DNA of 5,826 nt from Chlamydiota bacterium (GCA_003648225.1 QMOL01000203.1:1-5826), one strand, 5' to 3'. Positions 1 to 5,741 are shown, counted from the stretch's first letter. Numbers and translations: made by a program. The notes: a model not told the origin generated them from the letters alone.

Positions 1-153
1 AAAAAAAATAAAGAATGGAGACTTAATAAAAACAGAGTTCCATGATGGAATGGTTGAGTCAAAAGTAGAGAAAATTTCTTCAGGAACAATGTGAGGAGCA
101 TCATCTAATATTGCCTTTCCTATGTTGCCTGAATCCGCAGCCAACGGCAGCTG
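1..153 (-). CDS. possible partial minus-strand reading frame running off the left edge (doubtful)
   Basis: Read on the minus strand, the frame is open from just after a TAG at 156-154 down to position 1, about 51 codons. It includes the protein-like stretch GNIGKAILDDAPHIVPEEIF followed by STFDSTIPSWNSVFIKSP. There is no ATG; the only near start is a TTG at 144-142, which lies inside a palindromic repeat unit. I recognise no family. It could be the 5' part of a divergent gene whose start was altered by the repeat, a decayed fragment, or chance in AT-rich DNA. The tail toward the edge is phenylalanine-rich because of the poly-A run, which argues for caution. Confidence 0.2.
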
Positions 154-330
154 CTACAATCGAACATCGAATTCCGCAGCCAACGGCAGCGGCGACAAAA
201 ATCAGCGATAGATTATTATCGTATTCTGTAGCCGCCCTCGCTGAGGGCGGAATTCACCGCAGCCAACGGCAGCGGCTACAACCGAACATCGAATTCCGCA
301 GCCAACGGCAGCGGCTACGATCGAACACCG
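131..330. repeat. cluster of five modular palindromic repeat units (REP/BIME-like)
   Basis: Five related units of about 28 nt lie at 131-157, 169-196, 228-255 (inverted), 250-279 and 291-318. Each has the plan GAATTCCGC - core - GCGGCTAC. Four share the core AGCCAACGGCA. The inverted unit instead has a core that reads CCTCAGCGAGGG on the minus strand. An 11-nt linker close to AATCGAACATC follows units 1, 4 and 5 (158-168, 280-290, 319-329), giving a 39-nt period within each pair. Units 3 and 4 are head to head and share a GAATTC. Every unit can fold: CCGC pairs with GCGG, with an A-A mismatch in the common core. This matches the general design of REP/BIME-type extragenic repeats; mobility is inferred, and no transposase is present in the window. 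Confidence 0.85.
232..250. repeat. perfect GC-rich hairpin inside the inverted repeat unit
   Basis: CCGCCCTC (232-239) pairs perfectly with GAGGGCGG (243-250) around a 3-nt loop. It is the strongest hairpin in the upstream region and forms the core of the inverted unit. No T-run follows on the plus strand (the next bases are AATTCACC), so it does not look like an intrinsic terminator in that direction. It could block read-through weakly or simply be the palindromic heart of the repeat element. Confidence 0.75.
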
Positions 331-339
331 ATTATAGTA

Positions 340-368
340 TTGACCTTTTAGATGTAAATGTGTATAAT
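340..368 (+). promoter_or_regulatory. sigma-70-type promoter for the exosortase operon
   Basis: A -35 box TTGACC (340-345, five of six consensus bases) and a perfect -10 box TATAAT (363-368) are separated by exactly 17 nt. Transcription would start near 374-376, leaving a leader of roughly 40 nt before the exosortase ATG at 417. The promoter begins about ten bases after the last repeat linker, so the repeats sit directly upstream of the -35 box, where they could influence activity. The call rests on consensus matching only. Confidence 0.7.
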
Positions 369-416
369 TCTTATGAATAAAGTCAATTGAATATTTATTA
401 ATAAAAACAAAAACTT

Positions 417-2543
417 ATGAACGAAGAAAACGATACCTTAGACACTAAAATAGAATCAGAAATTGAAACCGGTCCTTCTGATGAACAAAATAATAATGCA
501 GAAGAAAATGATGCATCAATTTTTCGCACGCTGACTTTCTTCTTATTTTTGATTCTTGGTATTCTTATAATTTACAGTTATAAATACCCGCTGCTTAGAA
601 CTTGGGATAGCTGGGGCAGCGAACATGGTTACAATGCTAATGGGATGATGATTTTTATCGGTTCCTGTCTGTTGCTTTTCTGGGTTGGAAAGCAATTAAA
701 AAATGTTCCTAAAAAAATAAGTTTTATTGGACTTGGTTTTGTTGTTGCATCGTTGCTTTTCACTCTTGCTTTTAAAAGAGGAGATATTAACGCTATGCAA
801 TCAATTGGATTTGTCGCGTTAATTTGGTCAATTTGTTTTTATCTTGGCGGCTGGCTCTTTGCCCGAGCGGTAATGTTCCCGCTTTTTCTTTCGCTCTTTT
901 CAGTTCAGTGGGGTTTGGGCAGCAGTGTTGTTTCTCTTAAGATGAGAATTTTTTCAACAAAATTCGCATGTTGGTTCATTAATTTTACTGGAAACCCTTT
1001 TGATATTCAGGTTATCAGGCAGGGGACTAATGTTTCAATGGTTGGTATGCCGGATTTGGCTTTTGATGTTGCTGCCGCATGTAGTGGTTTGCAGTCGTTG
1101 ATGATGACAAGTGTTCTTTCTCTTTTGATGTGTTATTTAATGCTGCGAACCTGGTGGAAACGTCTTGTGATGATTCTGTTGATTATTCCTGTTGCAGTTC
1201 TTAATAATTCTCTGCGCATTGTTTTAATAGCTTACTGTGGTAAATTTTTTGTTTGGATTGAACATATATTTCATCTCTCGGAAGGCTGGGGGAAAAAAGT
1301 GGCTTTTGGCGCTTTTCACGAGTACCCTGGTGTTGTGGTTTACGGCTTGGGCTTTCTAATGGTATGGCTCGTTGCTCACTATCTTGAACGTATGCCGGGA
1401 ATAGAACGTGATATTTTGCTTAAGAAAAAAGCTGAAAAAGAAGCCCGAAAAGCTAAAGCGGAACAAACAAACACCGAAACGGATGAAACGGATGAAACAG
1501 ATAAAGATGACACCGAACCGGAACAGAAAAAAGTGCCGGATTATTCATATTATAAAATTCTTTGGAAGCATACTTTTATTGTTGTTATTCTTTTGCTGAT
1601 AGCTTATTATGTTGGTCTTAAAGTTAAGCAGAATATTTATTATACAAAAGGACTTTCTGCGCTTCAAAATTACCCTACTATTGTTACGGGGGAGAAAGGT
1701 TATCAAGTGCGGCCTTTGAATTACATAGTCGCGATTCCAAACATGATTGGCGGAAAAACTATGGTTAAAATGGCGGTTTCGGAAGAAGAATTGAAACAGC
1801 TTCCCGATGACACTGAATATTTTAGGGGGTTATATGTGCCTACAAATAGTTATTTTAATTATGTAAGCGCGGCACGTACATTACTAAACGGAAATTTTGC
1901 GACAAATGATTATAAGTTAGCTGAGAAACAGATTAAAACTTTTCTTAAACAATTTTTTAATAATGGACGTTGGATAAGCAATCAATTTACCCGAATGGCT
2001 TATCAGACAATTTTCTTCAGATCAAAGCTTGTAGGAGATGATGTCGACCCTCGTTTGCGGAATATTGCGATGATGCATCTTCTTTCTTCAATTGCCCGAA
2101 CTGATAATGATCCCAAAGGAATAATGCTCGCGATAGTACAAAATAACACCGACAGGCATTCAATTCATGCTCCTGAAGCGTGTTTCCCGGCACAGGGATG
2201 GCAAATAGATGAGCCGAAACCGGTGCAGTTATCTATTGCCGGTAACGAGTTTGAAGTTGCGCGAATGGATGCCGGCTTTAAACAACTTGGAGTACGTGAG
2301 TGCGTAGTTTATTGGTATCAGTGCGAGGGCAGTGATGGAAACAAAGTTTACGCAACGCGGAATTATCCCTGGCTCCCTTTTAAAACAGCATTCGATTTGA
2401 TCTTTAGAGGCAGAAGCGATCGATGGGCTTTCGTTCGCCTGTCAACACCAGTATCAAAATCAGAGACTTACGATGATGCGTACAAAGAAATACTTAATTT
2501 TGTAAAGCAGCTTGAACCCTATATTGTTTATCAGAACAAATAA
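417..2543 (+). CDS. exosortase/archaeosortase-family transpeptidase fused to an EpsI-like (DUF3485) domain
   Basis: Multi-pass membrane protein of 708 residues, inferred to cleave and anchor proteins with PEP-CTERM-like tags at the outer face of the inner membrane. An acidic cytoplasmic tail (1-35) precedes several membrane helices (about 37-325). The exosortase catalytic triad is visible: Cys222 in AACSG, Arg267 in NNSLRI and His301 in AFHEYPG. A Lys/Glu-rich stretch (335-350) and an Asp/Thr/Glu-rich linker (351-370) lead to one more membrane helix (about 386-402) and an extracytoplasmic EpsI-like domain, whose hallmark H-x-PE-x-C (His584, Cys589, then QGW) is at 584-595. The protein is longer than usual for such fusions because of the tail, the linker and an apparent insertion at about 477-566. 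The ATG has no clear Shine-Dalgarno. It is the first gene of a likely operon, 2 nt before the YbbR gene. Family assignment is firm; the subtype and tag motif are not determinable here. Confidence 0.93.
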   Translation: MNEENDTLDTKIESEIETGPSDEQNNNAEENDASIFRTLTFFLFLILGILIIYSYKYPLLRTWDSWGSEHGYNANGMMIFIGSCLLLFWVGKQLKNVPKKISFIGLGFVVASLLFTLAFKRGDINAMQSIGFVALIWSICFYLGGWLFARAVMFPLFLSLFSVQWGLGSSVVSLKMRIFSTKFACWFINFTGNPFDIQVIRQGTNVSMVGMPDLAFDVAAACSGLQSLMMTSVLSLLMCYLMLRTWWKRLVMILLIIPVAVLNNSLRIVLIAYCGKFFVWIEHIFHLSEGWGKKVAFGAFHEYPGVVVYGLGFLMVWLVAHYLERMPGIERDILLKKKAEKEARKAKAEQTNTETDETDETDKDDTEPEQKKVPDYSYYKILWKHTFIVVILLLIAYYVGLKVKQNIYYTKGLSALQNYPTIVTGEKGYQVRPLNYIVAIPNMIGGKTMVKMAVSEEELKQLPDDTEYFRGLYVPTNSYFNYVSAARTLLNGNFATNDYKLAEKQIKTFLKQFFNNGRWISNQFTRMAYQTIFFRSKLVGDDVDPRLRNIAMMHLLSSIARTDNDPKGIMLAIVQNNTDRHSIHAPEACFPAQGWQIDEPKPVQLSIAGNEFEVARMDAGFKQLGVRECVVYWYQCEGSDGNKVYATRNYPWLPFKTAFDLIFRGRSDRWAFVRLSTPVSKSETYDDAYKEILNFVKQLEPYIVYQNK

Positions 2544-2545
2544 TA

Positions 2546-3583
2546 ATGCAAACGCCTAAAAAGAAACGATCAGTTTTTAAATTAATTAAACACTCGTGGC
2601 GAAATCGCCCCACCATTAAGAGCATTATAACCCCATTTGCCAAAAATTGGGGAACAAGAATTGTTGCCTTGATTATCGCTTTCGTTTGTTGGGGCGTAGT
2701 TAAAACTACGGAAAAAACTACTGTGGCAATTAATGTTCCACTTGAACTTGCTACCGCGAAAGGATATGAAGCGTATGCGCGTACGACTAATGGCTTACCG
2801 CTTCAAGATATAACTTTAAATATTTTATGTTCCAGGCGGGGGAAAAATGCGTTGCGTAGCATTGACTATAAAGGAAAAATAGACTTAACATCTGAAATAG
2901 AGAATATTATCCCGTCATATCAATTGAATTCCAAGGAAAATCTTATTTATACTGGGCCGTCCGGTAATGAAGATTTGTATTTTATAAAATCAATTGTCCC
3001 ATCTAAAATAAGAATAACTATAGACAAAAGAACTTATAAAAATATACCGGTTAAACCTGTTATTAATGGTAAACCGGCTGATGGGTATATTCTGTCAAAA
3101 ATTACGGTTGAACCTCCGGTTATTGTTGTTAACGGACCTTCGAGCAGTGTAGATAAGATTAGTGAATTAAAGACAAAACCTATTAATATTGATGGCTTAA
3201 ACAAAACCCTTCCTGTAAATATCGGTATTGGACCTGTTAGTCCGGATGTTGTGCTTGGAAATACTAAAGTAAAAGTTAGAATTGGAATTAATACTTCGCC
3301 AAAACAGCGCACATTTGAACACATTAAAGTTAAAAGTCTAATGGCTCTGCCTTTTGAAAACTTTTACACTCTTGAACCATCGGAAATTAAAGTTATTCTT
3401 AAAGGCAGAGATCAAATTATTGAAACTACTGTTCCAAAAGATATTACTGCTTTCGTTGATATGACAGGCGCAACAGCCGGTTATTCACTCTTAATTAAAG
3501 TTATTCCTCCGGCAAATTGCAATGTTGTATCTGTTATGCCGTCAACTGTTACTGTCAGAGAAAATATACCGCAGGTGAAATAA
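2546..3583 (+). CDS. YbbR-domain membrane-anchored protein (CdaR-like)
   Basis: 345 residues. A basic cytoplasmic N-terminus (1-35) is followed by a single membrane helix (about 37-52, ending at Trp49) and a long beta-rich extracytoplasmic part with about three YbbR-like repeats, at roughly 58-160, 165-250 and 258-340. The clearest signature is in the middle repeat: VEPPVIVVNGPSSSVDKI (188-205), then a T-x-P-I-x-I-D-G segment (210-217), which is typical of YbbR domains. In Firmicutes such proteins (CdaR) bind and regulate the diadenylate cyclase CdaA, usually from the same operon. Here the partner gene is not in the window and the upstream neighbour is an exosortase, so a c-di-AMP role is only a possibility. 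The start ATG lies 2 nt after the exosortase stop with no Shine-Dalgarno, suggesting translational coupling. Confidence 0.85.
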   Translation: MQTPKKKRSVFKLIKHSWRNRPTIKSIITPFAKNWGTRIVALIIAFVCWGVVKTTEKTTVAINVPLELATAKGYEAYARTTNGLPLQDITLNILCSRRGKNALRSIDYKGKIDLTSEIENIIPSYQLNSKENLIYTGPSGNEDLYFIKSIVPSKIRITIDKRTYKNIPVKPVINGKPADGYILSKITVEPPVIVVNGPSSSVDKISELKTKPINIDGLNKTLPVNIGIGPVSPDVVLGNTKVKVRIGINTSPKQRTFEHIKVKSLMALPFENFYTLEPSEIKVILKGRDQIIETTVPKDITAFVDMTGATAGYSLLIKVIPPANCNVVSVMPSTVTVRENIPQVK

Positions 3584-3600
3584 AAAATAAATCTATCGAT

Positions 3601-3606
3601 GAGGTG
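3601..3606 (+). promoter_or_regulatory. Shine-Dalgarno GAGGTG fixing a GTG start
   Basis: GAGGTG at 3601-3606 precedes the GTG codon at 3611 by 4 nt (6 nt from the GAGG core). No in-frame ATG occurs until codon 48, so this site supports the GTG as the true start of the 170-residue protein. Confidence 0.7.
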
Positions 3607-3610
3607 AAAT

Positions 3611-4123
3611 GTGACTGATATTGTTTCTGATAAATCAAATCGTAAAAATGTTCAAGAACAATTATCTTCTGATAATTCTTTGCAATCTCTGTTTACGGAG
3701 TTTGAAGATAGATACCGCAGAGAATCGTCAGATGTCAGAAATTTAAGCCTTCAAATGCAGGAACTTGTTGCAACGACAGAAGTGATTCTTGACGATCTTG
3801 AACCCGCATCTTTGTGGACTCGTTTTTGGAAAAGAATTACCGGGCATACTCGTCGTGCGACATTTCAGAATTATAGAAACCAATTGAAATTACAGCATTC
3901 AAATATTCTTCTCGTTGCCGCAATCGCGCGGCAAAATAGAATGGTAATGGAGGGATTAAGACTGACACTGGAAAAACTTCATAATGTCGAAAAAGATGCT
4001 AAGTTTCTTAAGGAAACTGTTCTTAAAGTCGAAAAACGACGCGCCGCACGAATACGCCCATTCGCTAAAAGTTGGAACTGGTTGAAAAATATCTTCACAG
4101 GAAGAAAAAAACCGATGCGGTAA
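3611..4123 (+). CDS. helical protein of unknown function, third gene of the exosortase operon
   Basis: 170 residues, GTG start with a good ribosome binding site, 27 nt after the YbbR gene. I do not recognise a family. The sequence has no signal peptide and no clear membrane segment. An acidic, polar N-terminus (1-40) leads into helix-rich stretches with coiled-coil-like spacing (about 25-65 and 85-140), separated by an aromatic and basic segment (LWTRFWKRITGHTRR, 68-82). The C-terminus is strongly basic (142-170, with KRRAARIRPF and GRKKPMR). A cytoplasmic protein that contacts the membrane surface, another protein or nucleic acid would fit, but this is inference from composition. Operon position hints at a link with exosortase or YbbR function. 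Coding status is supported by the start context, length and codon use resembling the neighbours. Confidence 0.7.
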   Translation: MTDIVSDKSNRKNVQEQLSSDNSLQSLFTEFEDRYRRESSDVRNLSLQMQELVATTEVILDDLEPASLWTRFWKRITGHTRRATFQNYRNQLKLQHSNILLVAAIARQNRMVMEGLRLTLEKLHNVEKDAKFLKETVLKVEKRRAARIRPFAKSWNWLKNIFTGRKKPMR

Positions 4124-4234
4124 AATAATGCATGTATCCTGTGCGTTATATCCAACCGATTTTCCGCCGGTTTCACCTGTTCGTATTCTTATACATTCTT
4201 CAAAAGGGTGTTTTCTCAAAAAAAATCCGTGCCG

Positions 4235-4242
4235 GGGGCCCC
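4235..4242. other. GC-rich GGGGCCCC palindrome in the intergenic spacer
   Basis: Within the 202-nt spacer between the 170-residue gene and the mini-gene lies CCGGGGGCCCC (4232-4242), very GC-rich against AT-rich surroundings. It contains the perfect palindrome GGGGCCCC about 24 nt upstream of the -10 box, in the -35 zone or just above it. It has no loop of its own and no classic T-tail, so I do not call it a terminator. An operator or part of a longer, weaker fold with AAAGGG at 4203-4208 are alternatives. Apart from the promoter, I see nothing else in this spacer. Confidence 0.3.
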
Positions 4243-4262
4243 TTTCATTTTAAAAGCCTTTT

Positions 4263-4271
4263 TGGTATAAT
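4263..4271 (+). promoter_or_regulatory. extended -10 promoter for the mini-gene and TPR gene
   Basis: TGGTATAAT (4263-4271) is a perfect extended -10 element: TG, one base, then TATAAT. The region 17 nt upstream (TTTCAT, 4243-4248) is a poor -35 box, which is tolerated with an extended -10. Transcription would begin near 4278, giving a leader of about 48 nt before the ATG at 4326. This would start a second transcription unit separate from the exosortase operon. Confidence 0.6.
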
Positions 4272-4314
4272 ATCGAACAGTAATAATATAATAATACCTT
4301 ATAATCCGCCAAAT

Positions 4315-4318
4315 GGAG
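4315..4318 (+). promoter_or_regulatory. Shine-Dalgarno GGAG for the 29-codon gene
   Basis: GGAG at 4315-4318 lies 7 nt before the ATG at 4326, an ideal spacing. It is one of only two clear ribosome binding sites in the window and strongly supports translation of the very short reading frame that follows. Confidence 0.75.
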
Positions 4319-4325
4319 ATTATTT

Positions 4326-4415
4326 ATGCCGTGCGGACGTAAAACAAGAAAGAAAAAAATTAATAAACATAAACGTAAAAAACAATTGCGGGCAAACCGT
4401 CATAAAAACAAATAA
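4326..4415 (+). CDS. tiny basic AURKAIP1/COX24-domain protein (bS22/mS38-like ribosomal protein)
   Basis: 29 residues, beginning MPCGRKTRKKKINKHKRKK and ending LRANRHKNK. The pattern MPxGxK...KxxKHKRKKxLRxNRHK matches the short bacterial proteins carrying the COX24/AURKAIP1 C-terminal domain. In mitochondria the relative AURKAIP1 is small-subunit protein mS38, and in mycobacteria a comparable short protein is small-subunit protein bS22. A small-subunit ribosomal role is therefore likely. About half the residues are Lys or Arg, as expected for an rRNA-binding peptide. It has its own promoter (4263-4271) and an ideal GGAG site, and its stop codon abuts the start assigned to the TPR gene. It is easily missed because of its length. 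Recognition comes from memory of the family pattern, without a search. Confidence 0.8.
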   Translation: MPCGRKTRKKKINKHKRKKQLRANRHKNK

Positions 4416-5741
4416 TTGAATATTGTGTTCAAGTTGAGCAAGCGATTTAAACGTGTGGTTGGAATCACATTTGTGTATCTTTGCTCGCTCCGGTTATTTA
4501 ACAGAAAAAAAAGATTAAGTTTTGATGTTATTTTAAAAACCGGAATTGTGTTGTCTTTATTTTTGGGATTGGCAACAACAAATTCTTTTGCTGCCGCAAA
4601 TAGTGATTCTAATTTCACAACTTATTTATATCGCCTGGAAGCTGTTCGCGACCAGGCGTTAACTTATGCTTATTATCTGCGCTCTGCTTATTTAAGGGAG
4701 CGCGTTAATCATTTACTTTCATCAGGCAGAATTTGCAAACGGGCTCGAAACGATATTTTCGAGTCCGTTTGTATGCTTGAAAAAACCCTCGAATATTCAC
4801 CTGATTCAATCGCTCTATGGTTGGAATATGCCAATATAAATGGGCAGTTGGGGCGAATAGATAAAGTAATTCAATCCTACGAACAAATTGTTAAAATAGC
4901 CCCGTCAACTCTTTTTTGTCAACAACTTGGCAATTTTTACGAGTTGTATGATATGCCTGAACTTGCCGTTAAGCAATACGAACAGGCGTTCAAATTGTCT
5001 CCTGACGATATATTTTTGAAAGAGCGGATTGTTGATGTTTATATCGAACAAGGATTTAAAAACGCCCGCAATGCTGATTACGAATTGTCAAAAACACAGT
5101 TTGTTACTGCACGCAAAAAATTAAAAGAACTTATCAATTACCGGAATAAAGCCAGATATCTCTTGAAATACGGATTGCTTTGCGAATTACTTGGCGAACC
5201 GGATAAAGCTCTTAAAGAATATAAAAAGGTTATTTCACTTGATCCTGATGAAACTGATGCCTATATCAGAGCTTCAAGAATTTATAGCGCTATGGGTGAA
5301 AAGAATTTGCGTGACGGCAAAACGGAATCGGCTAAACAAAAATACAAAACAGCATCTGAGCTTATGCTCAAAGTTGTTCCTGCGCGCAAGAGCAAAACCG
5401 AACTACTTAATTTTACCGCTTATATTCTTGCTCTCTCGGGTGAAAAACTTGATTTCGCGGAAAAACTTGTTAAAGAAGCTTTGAAAGACAATAATGAAAA
5501 CAGCGCCTATATCGATACTTTAGGATGGATTTTGTTTAAAAAAGGAAATGTCAATGCTGCGCTGAAAAAAATGATTCACGCTAATCAACTTACCAGTGAT
5601 GATCCTGTATTGACCGACCATCTTGGTGATATTTATTATAAGCTCGGTCAGCCTGAAAAAGCAAAAGAAATGTGGGAAAAGTCTCTTAGCATTGATGCAA
5701 ATAATATTTCAGTAAAGAATAAATTGAATAAATTACGGTAA
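4416..5741 (+). CDS. secreted tetratricopeptide-repeat protein
   Basis: 441 residues from a TTG start that directly follows the mini-gene stop. There is a basic stretch (30-41), a hydrophobic core (44-56) and a likely signal peptidase I site after SFA or SFAA (57-60). No Cys sits there, so it is not a lipoprotein. The mature part is a TPR array at roughly 131-164, 165-197, 247-280, 281-320, 328-360, 361-394 and 395-428. The last repeats contain the signatures AYIDTLGWILFKKGNVNAAL and DHLGDIYYKLGQPEKAKEMW, typical of TPR proteins of the bacterial envelope. TPRs mediate protein-protein contacts; the partner is unknown. The start is uncertain: there is no in-frame ATG before codon 120 and no strong Shine-Dalgarno. 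GTG codons at 4425, 4455 and 4473 would keep the signal peptide intact, and 4473 gives a more typical leader length. Likely co-transcribed with the mini-gene. Confidence 0.88.
   Translation: MNIVFKLSKRFKRVVGITFVYLCSLRLFNRKKRLSFDVILKTGIVLSLFLGLATTNSFAAANSDSNFTTYLYRLEAVRDQALTYAYYLRSAYLRERVNHLLSSGRICKRARNDIFESVCMLEKTLEYSPDSIALWLEYANINGQLGRIDKVIQSYEQIVKIAPSTLFCQQLGNFYELYDMPELAVKQYEQAFKLSPDDIFLKERIVDVYIEQGFKNARNADYELSKTQFVTARKKLKELINYRNKARYLLKYGLLCELLGEPDKALKEYKKVISLDPDETDAYIRASRIYSAMGEKNLRDGKTESAKQKYKTASELMLKVVPARKSKTELLNFTAYILALSGEKLDFAEKLVKEALKDNNENSAYIDTLGWILFKKGNVNAALKKMIHANQLTSDDPVLTDHLGDIYYKLGQPEKAKEMWEKSLSIDANNISVKNKLNKLR
4632..4658 (+). repeat. hairpin 1 inside the TPR gene
   Basis: CGCCTGG (4632-4638) is perfectly complementary to CCAGGCG (4652-4658) across a 13-nt loop. 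It lies in coding sequence just after the signal peptide region. Alone it could be chance; it is listed because two more hairpins follow within 120 nt. Confidence 0.5.
4679..4703 (+). repeat. hairpin 2 inside the TPR gene
   Basis: GCGCTC (4679-4684) pairs with GAGCGC (4698-4703) around a 13-nt loop. The 6-bp stem is GC-rich in an AT-rich gene. On its own this is weak evidence of function. Confidence 0.4.
4736..4771 (+). repeat. long hairpin 3 inside the TPR gene
   Basis: CAAACGGGCTCGAAA (4736-4750) pairs with TTTCGAGTCCGTTTG (4757-4771) over 15 bp around a 6-nt loop (CGATAT), with a single G-T position that pairs as G-U in RNA. It can extend by two more pairs outward (G4735-T4772 wobble, T4734-A4773). 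It lies fully inside coding sequence (residues about 107-119) and is far longer than expected by chance. It could be an mRNA structure, a pause or attenuation site, or a small palindromic insertion. There is no T-run immediately after it, so a standard terminator is unlikely. Confidence 0.7.

Noticed and set aside
131..330. CRISPR array
   Set aside because: The units are palindromic with one in inverted orientation, spacing is irregular, the linkers are nearly identical instead of unique spacers, and no cas gene is present.
111..380. 89-codon plus-strand reading frame over the repeat cluster
   Set aside because: Its peptide consists mostly of translated repeat units (recurrent SQRQRL), it has no ribosome binding site, and it runs through the operon promoter. 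The non-coding palindromic repeats explain it fully.
1408..1599. 63-codon lysine-rich plus-strand frame inside the exosortase gene
   Set aside because: It is an out-of-frame reading of the charged linker and the following membrane helix of the exosortase, with no start signal of its own.
3034..3324. 96-codon minus-strand frame opposite the YbbR gene
   Set aside because: It lies wholly antisense to a well-supported gene and has no recognisable domain or ribosome binding site.
3956..4219. minus-strand frames opposite the 3' end of the 170-residue gene and the spacer
   Set aside because: They overlap a better-supported plus-strand gene and show no family resemblance or start signal.
4124..4262. 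intrinsic terminator after the exosortase operon
   Set aside because: AACCG/CGGTT near 4154-4172 and the GGGGCCCC palindrome were considered, but neither gives a stable stem followed by a T-run.
4132..4419. 95-codon plus-strand frame across the intergenic spacer
   Set aside because: It would span the promoter and overlap the mini-gene in another frame. The mini-gene has the good ribosome binding site and family match; this frame has neither.
4400..4618. 72-codon minus-strand frame opposite the TPR signal peptide region
   Set aside because: It is antisense to the TPR gene, without homology or a start signal.
5191..5484. 97-codon plus-strand frame inside the TPR gene
   Set aside because: It is an out-of-frame shadow of clear TPR coding sequence.
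4416..5741. TPR protein as an exosortase substrate
   Set aside because: Its C-terminus ends in a TPR followed by a short basic tail, with no PEP-like motif, membrane helix or Arg cluster in the required order.
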